Made by a program: the position numbers and the translations under genes. The notes below the pieces were generated by a model that was not told where the DNA came from, searched no databases, and saw only the letters and a list, made by a program, of their open reading frames with translations. Shown in pieces: positions 1 through 8,791 of a DNA stretch of 64,000 nucleotides; the stretch's first letter is position 1, and each line of letters starts with the position of its first letter. This stretch comes from an uncultured Dehalococcoidia bacterium (lineage in GTDB: Bacteria > Chloroflexota > Dehalococcoidia > Lucifugimonadales > JADFKI01), in contig CATQHF010000002.1 of NCBI GenBank assembly GCA_958295865.1, positions 309,406 to 373,405 of the forward strand, written 5' to 3'.

Positions 1-21
1 AATGTGCGATGTGGAAGCAGG

Positions 22-438
22 CTACTCGACAGGCTTGCCCGTCGCGGGGTCGAATTCGACGACAATCTCGACGGGCGCGTTGCGCGCCACGATTAGCTCC
101 ATCGGCTCCGACAGGCTGTCGTTGACGGGCTGATGCACGGAGTCGGGCGGGACATATATGAAATCGCCCTGCTCTATCTCCAGCGTCTCCTCAAGATGCA
201 TGCCTGTGAGAAAGCGCCCCTTGCCGCTCACGACATAGATGGCGGACTCACAGTTCACATGGTAGTGAGGACTGGAGGCGCATCCGGGGGGAATCGTCGC
301 TATGGCAAGGTGAATGCCTTCCGTGCCAGCCAACGCCTTCGATACCCCGGCAAGGCGTGTCATGCTGCCCGAAGAAACTTCGACCTCAAGTCCGTCCGGA
401 TGGATTACGGTGCATCTTGCGTCTAGTTGCGTGTCCAC
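22..438 (-). CDS. cupin-domain protein
   Basis: A 138-residue single-domain cupin. The first cupin motif is visible as H58-x-H60-x3-E64 followed by G72, and the second as G91 with Pro97-Pro98 and H102, so a metal-binding beta-barrel is expected. The substrate cannot be read from sequence; small cupins of this kind are often dioxygenases, isomerases or sugar/small-molecule binding proteins. The gene stands alone on the minus strand. Its upstream side faces a family A repeat and the thioesterase on the other strand. Confidence 0.8.
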   Translation of the reverse strand: MDTQLDARCTVIHPDGLEVEVSSGSMTRLAGVSKALAGTEGIHLAIATIPPGCASSPHYHVNCESAIYVVSGKGRFLTGMHLEETLEIEQGDFIYVPPDSVHQPVNDSLSEPMELIVARNAPVEIVVEFDPATGKPVE

Positions 439-490
439 GAGGCAAATTATATCATTTGGCGGCGTATAAGGGAATAGATAGTTGGTCAGC

Positions 491-622
491 GAGAAAATTG
501 CATTAGCCCCTTCCCCCTTGATAGAGGAAGGTCATTAGTCCCTTCCCCCTCTGGGGGAAGGTTAGGATGGGGGCGAAAATGCCCGCCCATCCACGGCTAA
601 ACTGTACTAATGCAATTTTCTC
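491..622. mobile_element. family A MITE-like repeat, copy 1
   Basis: This non-coding element has 16-bp perfect terminal inverted repeats (GAGAAAATTGCATTAG at 491-506 and its complement at 607-622). It is flanked by GGTCAGC (484-490) and GGTCAGT (623-629), a 7-bp target duplication with one mismatch. Inside are the family's CCCTTCCCCC...GGGGGAAGGTTAGGATGGGGG core and an extra partial copy of that core, which makes it longer than the 100-102 bp copies. It has no open frame of its own. Confidence 0.8.
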
Positions 623-1110
623 GGTCAGTGTATCAGGGTTCGGTTGAGGCGAAATTGGCGAGAGAAGATTTCAGGTTCGGCTTCCGGCTGCGCGTGCGCT
701 GGGGTGAGTGCGACGCGCAAGGCATCGTGTTCAACGCCCAATACATGAACTTCATCGAGGTGGCGCAGGCGGAATACTTCCGCGACTTGGGATTGCGTCT
801 GTACGGCGACGAGCTGCGCGAGCGCTTCGACCTCGCCACCGTCAAGTCGACGCTGGAGTACATGGCTCCGGCGCGGGTCGATGACATGCTGGACATTCTC
901 GTCCGCGTGTCGCATATCGGGCGCACGAGCATCGTGTTCAACACGGAGATGTACCACATTGGCGCGAAAAAGCCGTGCAACCGCGCGGAAGTCATCTACG
1001 CGAACTTCGACGCCGATACGGGCGCGGCGAGACCTATCCCCGATGACTTGCGGCGGCTGATTGGCGCGTATGAGGCAACTCGGGCTGATATGGCAACTAT
1101 GGACGGATAG
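610..1110 (+). CDS. acyl-CoA thioesterase (4HBT/YbgC-like hotdog)
   Basis: A hotdog-fold thioesterase of the 4-hydroxybenzoyl-CoA thioesterase/FadM group. The motif RWGECDAQGIVFNAQY at residues 30-45 carries the candidate catalytic Asp35 and the start of the long helix. It is expected to hydrolyse acyl- or aryl-CoA esters in the cytosol. The only in-frame ATG (610) lies in the right inverted repeat of a family A element (491-622), and there is no good ribosome site in front of it. GTG at 628 or TTG at 655 are alternative starts, and homology begins near residue 22. The original 5' end may have been altered by the insertion. Confidence 0.82.
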   Translation: MQFSRSVYQGSVEAKLAREDFRFGFRLRVRWGECDAQGIVFNAQYMNFIEVAQAEYFRDLGLRLYGDELRERFDLATVKSTLEYMAPARVDDMLDILVRVSHIGRTSIVFNTEMYHIGAKKPCNRAEVIYANFDADTGAARPIPDDLRRLIGAYEATRADMATMDG

Positions 1111-1128
1111 GACGGATTTGAAGAGTGC

Positions 1129-1476
1129 TTAATCGGCGTTGACCTTCACGATGACGGCGGCGTTGGCGATGATGGTGAAGTCGCCTGAGCCTTCGCGGCC
1201 CTCAATCTCCAAGCCGCCCTGCACCACTTTCAGAACGCCCTTGCCGTGCGGCAGCACGCTCAGCACCTCGTCATGGCGGACTTCTTCGGGCTTGGGTATG
1301 CCGATGGTCACTTCCACAATCATCTCGCTCGCGGTGTTCGGCCCCAGCAGCCCAAGGAACATAAGGCTGCTCTGATGTACGGCGTTCCAGGTGGCGCGCC
1401 TCGCTGCCTCGGTGTAGTTCTGTCCGTGCAGGTCTATGCCCATGCCCATCTCAAGAATCGCGGGTGTCAGCGGCAT
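1129..1476 (-). CDS. Lin0512 family protein
   Basis: A 115-residue protein opening with an EMGMGIDLHGQNYTEAARRA segment, the hallmark of the Lin0512 family of conserved small proteins, whose biochemical role is unknown. A Gly/His-rich N-terminus and a C-terminal beta-rich half are visible. It converges with the thioesterase gene. Upstream lies a second family A repeat. The family call rests on this motif and the length match; function is not inferred. Confidence 0.75.
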   Translation of the reverse strand: MPLTPAILEMGMGIDLHGQNYTEAARRATWNAVHQSSLMFLGLLGPNTASEMIVEVTIGIPKPEEVRHDEVLSVLPHGKGVLKVVQGGLEIEGREGSGDFTIIANAAVIVKVNAD

Positions 1477-1584
1477 TTTCGTCCTTCCTTCTCAATCTTT
1501 CCGATGTTCCGGCCAGCGTATCCGGTCAACGGAAAGTGTGCGCCCAACACGCTCGCATGTCAAGCAAAGAAAGGTTGACATCAA

Positions 1585-1686
1585 GAAAAGCTTGCGTTAG
1601 TCCCTTCCCCCTTGATGGGGGAAGGTTAGGATGGGGGTGAAAATGCTCGCCCATCGACGGCTAAACTGTACTAATGCAATCTTCTC
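1585..1686. mobile_element. family A MITE-like repeat, copy 2
   Basis: A 102-bp element with imperfect 16-bp inverted ends (GAAAAGCTTGCGTTAG against GAGAAGATTGCATTAG). It is bounded by a perfect 7-bp direct repeat, ACATCAA, at 1578-1584 and 1687-1693, read as the target-site duplication. The core matches the other copies. It sits just upstream of tRNA-Gly and contains no gene. Confidence 0.82.
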
Positions 1687-1742
1687 ACATCAAAAAACAG
1701 GATAGACAGAGATAGGGACAGCCTGATAAAATTGCAGTTCAC

Positions 1743-1817
1743 GCGGGAGTAGCTCAGGGGTAGAGCATCTGCTTCCCAAGCAGAATGTCGCGGGTTCGAA
1801 TCCCGTCTCCCGCTCCA
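1743..1817 (+). tRNA. tRNA-Gly (anticodon CCC)
   Basis: A full cloverleaf can be drawn. The acceptor is GCGGGAG (1743-1749) paired with CTCCCGC (1807-1813), followed by discriminator T1814 and an encoded CCA (1815-1817). The D arm is AGCTCAGGGGTAGAGC. The anticodon arm is TCTGC-TTCCCAA-GCAGA, giving anticodon CCC. The T arm contains GGTTCGAATCC. It therefore reads GGG glycine codons. Confidence 0.95.
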
Positions 1818-1880
1818 CGATTTGCCTGACGCATCCGCTTGCCATTCCAATCGCCCAAGACTCACAAACAAGGAGCAGGT

Positions 1881-2231
1881 ATGCCCATCATCAACAGAGA
1901 CGATTACGAAAAGACAGAATTGTCGGCCGGAGTTGACCGCTGGGCGCTGGTTGACGGTGATAAGGGTTCTGAGTCAACGAGCGTGGGCGATGTCATCGTG
2001 GGCGTGGACGGCGTCGTGCCTACGCACACTCACCCGACCGAGGAGGCGATGGTGATTTTGGAGGGCGAGATGGACGCCATACTAGGCGACGAAGTGATAA
2101 CCGTGCGTGTGGGCCAGACCGTGCTCGCGCCGCCGGGAGTTCGGCATGGCTTCGTGAACCGCTCCGGCGCTGCCGCGCGCGTGCTTGCCATCTTTCCCAC
2201 GGCGCACATGGAACGCACACTTGTGGACTGA
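1881..2231 (+). CDS. small cupin-domain protein
   Basis: A 116-residue cupin. H49-x-H51-x3-E55 and G62 form motif 1, and G79 with H89 form motif 2. The start ATG at 1881 is chosen because AAGGAG (1870-1875) precedes it with ideal spacing; an ATG at 1839 lacks a site. It lies 48 bp ahead of the acyl-CoA dehydrogenase on the same strand and may be co-transcribed. The substrate is unknown. Confidence 0.8.
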   Translation: MPIINRDDYEKTELSAGVDRWALVDGDKGSESTSVGDVIVGVDGVVPTHTHPTEEAMVILEGEMDAILGDEVITVRVGQTVLAPPGVRHGFVNRSGAAARVLAIFPTAHMERTLVD

Positions 2232-2279
2232 TTTTTAATCCCAACCTACACCCATACCCCGTCATGATGAGGAGGCACA

Positions 2280-3449
2280 ATGCGGGCAACTACAAAGCAC
2301 ACCGAAGAGGTCGTCGAGAACATCAAGGAGCTGTCGGCACAGTTCGCGTCGGAGCGCGCGGAACGGCTAAGACGGCGTGAGTTGGCAGCCGCCGATTTCG
2401 AGGCGTTAGTAGATGCGGGTTTTCACCTGACGGGCGTGCCGCCGGATATGGGCGGACTGAACGGCGGCATTGCGGAGGCCACGCGCCCGCTATGCGAGAT
2501 GCTGCGTATCCTGGCACACGGCGATCCCAGCGTTGCGCTCGTGGCGTCGATGCACCCCGCGGTCATCGGCGGATGGATGGAAGTTCCTGAGGCTCCCCCA
2601 CCCTACACCGAGGCATGGGAGAAGCAGCGCAGGACGGTGTTCGAGACCGCTCTGAATGGCTGCTGGTGGGGCACAATCATATCGGAGCCGGGCAGCGGCG
2701 GCGACTCGTCCAAAACCAAGGCAACGGCAAGGCGCGCGTCCGATGATGAGCCCTACCTGCTTACGGGACAAAAGCAATTTGGCAGCGGCTCGGGCATCAC
2801 CTCGTTCATGATTACTCAGGCGGTGCCGGAGGGCGAAGCCGCGCCCGATGTGTTCTACATGGATATGCGCGGCGTGCCCTGGGACGGCTCGGCGGGGGCG
2901 TTGCTTACGGCTGCATGGGACGGGCATGGCATGACGGCGACGCAGAGCCACGCGATGAGCTTTACGGACATGCCTGCCACCCGCGCGGCATGGCCGGATA
3001 ACCGTCAGCGCCAGCGAATGCGAGAGCTTGCGGGGCGACCGGCAGGACATCTATTCACTTCCGTGATTGTGGGCGTCGTAGAATCGGCGGTAGATGCCGC
3101 GCGTCAACAGATGCGGAGCAAGCGGGATTCGATGCGCCCGTTCGAGCAGGTCGAATGGTCGCGCGTGGAGATGGAAGCCTGGCTAATTCAACAGGCGTAT
3201 GAGGGTGTGCTGCGCGATGTGGAGAGCGGCAACGGCAATGCCACTCGCAGCGGTCTGCTGTGCAAGGAAGCCGTCGCGGAGCTGGCGGATTCGACGCTGC
3301 TGCGGATTGGCAAGGTGGTGGGCGGCGGCGCATACTCGCGCAGTTCGCCGTATGGCTTCTGGCTCCAGGATGCGCGCGCGCTGGGTTTCCTTCGCCCGGC
3401 ATGGGGTTTCGCGTTCGACAGCATCTTCAACGGGGTAGCCTGGGACTAA
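2280..3449 (+). CDS. acyl-CoA dehydrogenase family flavoprotein
   Basis: A 389-residue acyl-CoA dehydrogenase-fold protein. It shows an N-terminal helical domain, a middle beta domain with the flavin-contacting stretch IISEPGSGGDSSKTKATA and the following YLLTGQKQFGSGSG, and a C-terminal helical domain. These enzymes bind FAD and oxidise acyl-CoA, or in the DszC/hydroxylase branch use reduced flavin and oxygen. The sequence seen here does not settle which. GAGGAGG lies just upstream of the ATG. The amidohydrolase starts 4 bp after its stop, so the two are one operon. Confidence 0.82.
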   Translation: MRATTKHTEEVVENIKELSAQFASERAERLRRRELAAADFEALVDAGFHLTGVPPDMGGLNGGIAEATRPLCEMLRILAHGDPSVALVASMHPAVIGGWMEVPEAPPPYTEAWEKQRRTVFETALNGCWWGTIISEPGSGGDSSKTKATARRASDDEPYLLTGQKQFGSGSGITSFMITQAVPEGEAAPDVFYMDMRGVPWDGSAGALLTAAWDGHGMTATQSHAMSFTDMPATRAAWPDNRQRQRMRELAGRPAGHLFTSVIVGVVESAVDAARQQMRSKRDSMRPFEQVEWSRVEMEAWLIQQAYEGVLRDVESGNGNATRSGLLCKEAVAELADSTLLRIGKVVGGGAYSRSSPYGFWLQDARALGFLRPAWGFAFDSIFNGVAWD

Positions 3450-3453
3450 CGGG

Positions 3454-4668
3454 ATGGACAAGATGCGATTGGTGCTGGCAGATGTGAATGTCATCGACGG
3501 CGTAACGCCGACGCCGCTTGCGAATGCCAGCGTTGCCATCGAGGACGGACGCATCAGCGAGGTGGCAAGCGGAGACAAGCCGCTGAACACGCGCGACGCC
3601 ACCGTCCTCGAACTCAACGGCGCGTACTTGCTGCCCGGGCTGTGGGATACGCATGTGCATCCTGAATATCCGCCGGCGTCGGGCGCTACCATAGCGGAGC
3701 AGACGGCGGATTTCGGCGCGAACCTTTCGCGCGCGCTCACCGAGGGCGGCGTAACCGCCGTGCGCTGCGGCGGCGCTGCCAACTTCATGGATGTCGCGTG
3801 GAAGCGCGCCTTTGACTCAGGCAAGTTCACGGGTCCGCGCATCTTCGCAAGCGGATACTTCCTCACCACGACGGGCGGCCACTTCCTCACATCGGGACAG
3901 GCGCGCGAGTGCGATGGACCCTATGGTTTCGTTCAGGCAATCCGCGAACAGATAAAGGGTGGGGTTGACCATATCAAGCTGAACCTTTCGGGCGGGATAA
4001 TGGGGCCGCCATGGGACCTGCACAAACATTCCTTCCTGCTTGAAGACGAGATTAAAGCCGCATTCGCCCTCTGCCACCGCCGAGAATATAAGGTCATGGC
4101 GCATGCCACCAACCCTGACGCGGTGAAAGCCGCAATTCGGCTCGGCGCGCACAGCATCGAACACGGCTACATCATGGACGAAGAGTGCTTAGCGCTGTTT
4201 GAGAGCGGCGACGCCTGGTATGTACCAACGCTCGCCATTTCGCACCTGACCCAGCAGCAGGCTGCCAACGACTGGGAACGGGATTGGATTGAGCGGCGGC
4301 AGATTCCGGATGATCTGCAACGTAGGGCAGACGCCGCGAGCGACGAGCATGCGAAATGGTTCAAGCGCGCGCTCGATGCGGGCGTGAAGATGGCGGTAGG
4401 GTCGGATATTCGCCCGCTGAGCGAGGCGGCGCTGCTGGAGATGGGGCTTTGGGTGCGCGACGGCGCGACGCCTTGGCAGGCGATACAGGCTGCCACGCGC
4501 AACGCCGCCGAACTCTGCGGCGCGGGCGATGAACTCGGAACGGTGGAAGCCGGCAAGTTGGCAGACCTCATAGTCGTCGCCGACAATCCCCTCGACGACA
4601 TCAACAACATCCGCAGCCTGCTCATGGTTCTGAAAGAGGGGCGCATCGTATCCGACAGGCGGGGCTAG
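3454..4668 (+). CDS. metal-dependent amidohydrolase (imidazolonepropionase-like)
   Basis: A 404-residue amidohydrolase-superfamily enzyme. Metal-site features are visible in order: DTHVH (residues 65-69), HIKLNLSGG with the bridging Lys near 172, HATNPD near 217, SIEHGY near 237, and GSDIRPL near 316. The C-terminal GTVEAGKLADLIVV segment is the usual small beta domain. It probably hydrolyses a cyclic amide or a similar bond; the substrate is unknown. It follows the dehydrogenase gene by 4 bp. ATG 3463 is an alternative start three codons downstream. Confidence 0.85.
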   Translation: MDKMRLVLADVNVIDGVTPTPLANASVAIEDGRISEVASGDKPLNTRDATVLELNGAYLLPGLWDTHVHPEYPPASGATIAEQTADFGANLSRALTEGGVTAVRCGGAANFMDVAWKRAFDSGKFTGPRIFASGYFLTTTGGHFLTSGQARECDGPYGFVQAIREQIKGGVDHIKLNLSGGIMGPPWDLHKHSFLLEDEIKAAFALCHRREYKVMAHATNPDAVKAAIRLGAHSIEHGYIMDEECLALFESGDAWYVPTLAISHLTQQQAANDWERDWIERRQIPDDLQRRADAASDEHAKWFKRALDAGVKMAVGSDIRPLSEAALLEMGLWVRDGATPWQAIQAATRNAAELCGAGDELGTVEAGKLADLIVVADNPLDDINNIRSLLMVLKEGRIVSDRRG

Positions 4669-4735
4669 ACGGCTGAGTAAATCGACGCCGCGAATGTGAA
4701 CAAAAGCGGAGTTAGCGAGTGCTGGCTTTCATAAT

Positions 4736-4766
4736 AATAGTGCCAGCGTTTGATGCTGGCACTATT
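4736..4766. terminator. bidirectional hairpin terminator
   Basis: A 12-bp perfect inverted repeat, AATAGTGCCAGC (4736-4747) and GCTGGCACTATT (4755-4766), with a 7-nt loop. It lies between two convergent genes, where a shared terminator is expected. The A-rich and T-rich outer ends fit both directions, but there is no long T run. Confidence 0.65.
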
Positions 4767-4821
4767 CCAGAATCACCCATGACGCCCGCCGGGAATCACT
4801 TGTGAATCTGAATTCAGATTA

Positions 4822-6210
4822 TCACTTGCCAACCTTTAGCGCAATAGCGCCACCGAAGTTGTCATACTGCGACTGCCCGCACAGCCGCAGCAGGTTGCGT
4901 ATCCAGTGCAGCAGACCGCCCTCTAATTCCGGGCGCGCGTCGGCGGCTATGTTGGTGAGGATCCACATGTAGGTCATCGCCTGATGCAGCGCGCCCAACG
5001 GTCTTGACGCCTCGAATGTTTCTATCAGCCGCTCCATCGGTTCAAACTTCGCCCATGGCCGCAAGTAGGCATCGCGCAGACGGGTTTCGGCATTCGGGTT
5101 GTCCTTGAGTACACTTTCGTCGAAGTATGCGCCGGAGACCGTCGCCATGTCGAAGAATGGATGGGAAATGCACACATCGGTCCAGTCGAAGAAAGTGTAG
5201 CCGTCGCCTCTGATGAGGATGTTGCCACCGAGATCGCCATGCACGAGCGAGTGCGGCACGCCGAACTGCGCCAGCCGAGCGCACATCAATTTCAGCGGCA
5301 TAGACAACGAGCGCAAATCCCCGACTTCCGATTCCGACAGGCCATTAGAGCCGCCCGTGAGCATCCGCGAACAGGAGGCAATCAGCGGGTCTATCAGCTC
5401 AACCATGCGCCCAAGTCCCCTGTCGGGGCAGTCCAGCGAAAGCCAATGCCTTGTATGCGCCGCCTGCTCGACCTGAGTTTGCGCGAACAGGCGCAGCGCA
5501 TCCTCCCAGCGCGCGATGTCGGGACACTCGTGCAGCATTTCGTCGCCGTAGTCCGGCATCAGCAGCCAGCCGCGCTCGGAATCGACGGCGAGCGGCGGCG
5601 GCAGCAACTGAGGGCAGCGTACAGCGACCGCCCGCATGATGCGCCCCTCGTGCGCCATGAAGGACGGCGTAGCCTTGAAGTACACCGCGCCGGTGGCGGC
5701 GCTCACCCGCATCGTGCAGGACAGCCCCCATGCTCGCTGCTGGCGTATGGGCGCGCTGGCGTCTGTGCCGTGCGCCGCAATCTGAGCGCGAATCCAGTCG
5801 CATGCGGAGTCGTGCCAGCCTATGGCTTCCCAAGGCGCGCGCCGCTCCGACGAGCTGCCGCGCTCGGTGAACCATCCGGCAATCGCCTCGCGTATCACAG
5901 GCTCTGCGAACTCTGCTGAAAGAACTTCCGCTTGCCCTACCCATCTGGCATGCGGCGGCGGCGCTGCGCCGGTTTCCCGCGCGACGGCGATGAATACGCG
6001 CCAACGGCAATCACCGTCATCCCCCTGCGCGGCGCACTTGAGCGTCCAGATTTCAAAGCCAAGCTGACCGCGCATTTCGGCGTTGATATGTTCCACCACG
6101 CGGGCGTCGGTGGTATCGGGCGTGAACGATGGCAGCGTCCAACCGTCCGAATCCGACAGTATCAGGACGCTATCATCCTCCGCGCGCGCGACTATGACGA
6201 AGTATTTCAC
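4822..6210 (-). CDS. aminoglycoside phosphotransferase-fold kinase with extra N-terminal domain
   Basis: A 462-residue protein. The C-terminal two thirds carry the APH-family catalytic loop SLVHGDLGGNILI (HGDxxxxN) and the metal-binding FFDWTD, so ATP-dependent phosphorylation of a small molecule is likely. The first 120 residues look like a Nudix-type beta fold (WTLPSFTPDTTDARVVEHINAE) but have no intact Nudix box, so that part may be a degenerate or binding domain. It ends facing the amidohydrolase and starts 8 bp after the TPP enzyme's stop, so the two are probably co-transcribed. Substrate unknown. Confidence 0.75.
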   Translation of the reverse strand: MKYFVIVARAEDDSVLILSDSDGWTLPSFTPDTTDARVVEHINAEMRGQLGFEIWTLKCAAQGDDGDCRWRVFIAVARETGAAPPPHARWVGQAEVLSAEFAEPVIREAIAGWFTERGSSSERRAPWEAIGWHDSACDWIRAQIAAHGTDASAPIRQQRAWGLSCTMRVSAATGAVYFKATPSFMAHEGRIMRAVAVRCPQLLPPPLAVDSERGWLLMPDYGDEMLHECPDIARWEDALRLFAQTQVEQAAHTRHWLSLDCPDRGLGRMVELIDPLIASCSRMLTGGSNGLSESEVGDLRSLSMPLKLMCARLAQFGVPHSLVHGDLGGNILIRGDGYTFFDWTDVCISHPFFDMATVSGAYFDESVLKDNPNAETRLRDAYLRPWAKFEPMERLIETFEASRPLGALHQAMTYMWILTNIAADARPELEGGLLHWIRNLLRLCGQSQYDNFGGAIALKVGK

Positions 6211-6218
6211 GGATGCGA

Positions 6219-7868
6219 TTATGCGAAGGCGCGCCTGTGCGAGAAGGCGCTCTCTTCATTGGTGATGAACTCCAGCAGCGCCGTCTGTCCGTCCTCAGTC
6301 GCCGCCTTGGCGCGCAGGATTGCGGCGGCGACATCGGCGGGGTCTTCGACGCGCTCTGCCCAGCCGCCCATGTCGCGCCCAAGGTTGGCGTAATGCCCGC
6401 CCAAATCCCTTGTGCCATAAAGCTCGTGCGAGCGCGCCATCGCCGACGTCTCTATCGCCATCGTTGAGTTGTTGAAGACCACGGTCAGAATCGGGATGTT
6501 GCTGCGAACCGCCGTCTCGAAGTCCAGCCCCGTCATGCCGAAGGCAGCGTCACCCATGAAGTTGACCACGAACTTGTCCGGCGCTGCCAGCTTCGCGCCG
6601 ATGTTCAGCCCCAGCCCCGTGCCTAGCCCGTGCGACTTGCCCCAACCGAGGTAGGTTCTGGGTCCGCCCGCCCGGTAGAATGGCATAATCTGGTCGCGGG
6701 GACTGCCGGAGTCGTGCGTTACGATGGCGTTGTCGGAATTGACATTCTGCATGAACTCCCAGATGACACGATAGGGAGTGATGGGCTTCTGGTCGGATGT
6801 GAGTATTGGCATCCACTCATTGAGCCATTCCTGGCGCACGGACGCAATCTCTTCGGCGATTGAGCCGTCGCCGCGCTGCCCATCCCCGAGCAAGTCTTTG
6901 CAGGCGTCGATGAACTGGCGCAACACCAGCTTGGCGTCGCCTATGATGGGGTGGTCAACCGAATAGTTCTTGTCTATGTCGATAGCGTCGTTCGTGGCGT
7001 GGATCAGGGTCTTGCCCGCCGGAACACTCATCGTCATGCCGTGCTGTGTGAAGCTCGTGCCGATGCCGAACACCGTATCCGCTTTGCTTACGAAGTGGAA
7101 TACCGGACGGCTCATCACGCTGGAGCCGCTGCCCAGCGCCAACGGGTGCTTTTCGGGGAAGGCGCTCTTGCCCGCCATCGTGGTCATGACCGGGATTTGC
7201 GTAAGTTCCGCCAACTCGATCAGCTCGGCGGTCGCATCGGCGTACATTACGCCCTGCCCCGCGTGGATTACGGGGTTGTCGGCGTTCAGCAGCGCCTCCG
7301 CCGCGGCTTGTATGTCGGCAGGATTGCCCGCCGCCGCCGCAGGCTTGACGGAACGGTAGCCGTCAAGAATGCCGTCGGACACCTCAGCCGTCGCCACATC
7401 CGCCGGAATCTCCACCATGACGGGGCCGGGCCTGCCGCGCTTGAGGGCGGCAAAAGCGCGCCGCATCGTATCCACCACGCGATCAGGCACGTTAATCTGC
7501 TCAATCTGCTTGGTCACCGATGCGTAGCTGCGAAGCGAGCTGTAATGCGGGAATATCCCGTCGCGCTCCCTGGGATGTCCCAGCGGCAGCAGCAGCATCG
7601 GCACGGCGTCGGAAAAGGCGGTGGCGACGCCGGCGTATGCGTTCTCCGCGCCTGGTCCGTACTGCATAGCGAAGACGCCGACGGGTCGCCCATTCGTTAC
7701 GCGCGCGTAGCCGTCGCCGATGCCCACGCCCACCCGTTCTTGACGGCAGATGATAGGGCGTATCCCCGCGTCCGCCGCCGCCTCGATGACGGGCGTGGTG
7801 GGGAATGCGCTCAAGTACTCGATTCCTTCCCGCTTCATAATCTGCGCTATTGCGTCGATAGTTCGCAT
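6219..7868 (-). CDS. TPP-dependent enzyme, acetolactate synthase-like
   Basis: A 549-residue three-domain TPP enzyme. The N-terminal Pyr domain contains CRQERVGVGIGDGYAR with the activating Glu. The middle domain is Rossmann-like. The C-terminal PP domain contains GDAAFGMTGLDFE followed about 25 residues on by NN, the TPP/Mg binding motif (GDA for the usual GDG). It should decarboxylate or ligate 2-keto acids or 2-hydroxyacyl-CoAs; the product is not predictable. ATG 7868 is preferred over ATG 7907 because AAGGCGAG precedes it and the domain begins directly (MRTIDAIAQ). The phosphotransferase-fold gene follows. Confidence 0.85.
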   Translation of the reverse strand: MRTIDAIAQIMKREGIEYLSAFPTTPVIEAAADAGIRPIICRQERVGVGIGDGYARVTNGRPVGVFAMQYGPGAENAYAGVATAFSDAVPMLLLPLGHPRERDGIFPHYSSLRSYASVTKQIEQINVPDRVVDTMRRAFAALKRGRPGPVMVEIPADVATAEVSDGILDGYRSVKPAAAAGNPADIQAAAEALLNADNPVIHAGQGVMYADATAELIELAELTQIPVMTTMAGKSAFPEKHPLALGSGSSVMSRPVFHFVSKADTVFGIGTSFTQHGMTMSVPAGKTLIHATNDAIDIDKNYSVDHPIIGDAKLVLRQFIDACKDLLGDGQRGDGSIAEEIASVRQEWLNEWMPILTSDQKPITPYRVIWEFMQNVNSDNAIVTHDSGSPRDQIMPFYRAGGPRTYLGWGKSHGLGTGLGLNIGAKLAAPDKFVVNFMGDAAFGMTGLDFETAVRSNIPILTVVFNNSTMAIETSAMARSHELYGTRDLGGHYANLGRDMGGWAERVEDPADVAAAILRAKAATEDGQTALLEFITNEESAFSHRRAFA

Positions 7869-7911
7869 CGGCTCGCCTTTCTTGCACTGGTGATTGTTGT
7901 TCATCAAGAAG

Positions 7912-7924
7912 ATTGTACTACAAT
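7912..7924. promoter_or_regulatory. 13-bp palindrome upstream of TPP gene
   Basis: ATTGTACTACAAT is a perfect dyad around one central base, 44 bp upstream of the TPP gene's start. It sits in an AT-rich 190-bp gap between two divergent genes and could be an operator or overlap a -10 region. Two direct copies of AATTTACGC lie about 40 bp further on. No regulator can be assigned. Confidence 0.25.
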
Positions 7925-8097
7925 GTAATATGAATCTGACTATCCCTATAATTTACGCATAATTTACGCGCTTGAGCGCGACTTTCGTAACTGCTATAAG
8001 GCATTATCAGGTAGCAATTCATACCAAAAGCGCGTAACTACTGTATCCTGCAAAATAGCAAAACCCAGTTTATACCGACCACAAAACGGAGTGTCGC

Positions 8098-8751
8098 TTG
8101 CGAGCAAGATACTGTTCCCGGTGCGGCAATGCACTGCAACCAACCTCAAATTCCTGCGACAGATGCAGCGCTGCTGCTGCTGAGCCTAACGTGCGCTGCT
8201 TGATGTCAATACGGCGCGTCATCCTTATGTCCGCATTGTCGGGGGGGATATATCTATTCTGGTGGTTCTATATCACTTGGAAGCACTATCGGGATTATAC
8301 CGGAGAAAAGGCATATCCCGTATGGCACGCGCTTACCCTGATGGTGCCGATTTATAGTTTGTTCAGAGTTCATGCTCATATGCGAGTTTATACGGAACTC
8401 ATGAGCAATCAACGGTTAGACAATTCTGTCAGTCCTCTAAAAGCCGTCATAGCCGTTTTCATCTCAACCGCTCTGGCGAATGTGGGGCGGAGACAGGCTT
8501 GGTTTGGAGAGATTACGGAAGGTCTCGCTATTGCAATGCTGATAGGACTAATTGGCTCTACAATAATCGTCGTGTGGCTTCTGGCATCAGTTCAAGCCAA
8601 TCTGAACGGGTATTGGCAGACTGTGATGTTCCGACAATCCCCCTCTCATGCGCGGATAGGTATCGGAGAAGCGCTTTTGCTAATTCTAGGGCTTTACAAC
8701 TGGTATGATGCTGTGATGCTTGTCTTTAGCGCATCATACAGGACAAGCTGA
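8098..8751 (+). CDS. zinc-ribbon DUF4234 membrane protein
   Basis: A 217-residue protein with an N-terminal zinc ribbon (C6-x2-C9 and C20-x2-C23). Several hydrophobic segments with the aromatic-rich YLFWWFYITWKHYRDY pattern of DUF4234 proteins follow. Three to four membrane spans are likely. The start is TTG 8098, with CGGAG at 8087-8091. Its role is unknown; such proteins are small integral membrane proteins of no known activity. Base composition looks lower in GC than the flanking metabolic genes. Confidence 0.75.
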   Translation: MRARYCSRCGNALQPTSNSCDRCSAAAAEPNVRCLMSIRRVILMSALSGGIYLFWWFYITWKHYRDYTGEKAYPVWHALTLMVPIYSLFRVHAHMRVYTELMSNQRLDNSVSPLKAVIAVFISTALANVGRRQAWFGEITEGLAIAMLIGLIGSTIIVVWLLASVQANLNGYWQTVMFRQSPSHARIGIGEALLLILGLYNWYDAVMLVFSASYRTS

Positions 8752-8791
8752 ACCAACCGAAAATGCTGATACCAAGGCGCGAATCGCACTG

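Noticed and set aside
6951..7928. 325-codon plus-strand frame
   Set aside because: Antisense to the clear TPP enzyme and rich in His/Arg, as expected of a shadow frame.
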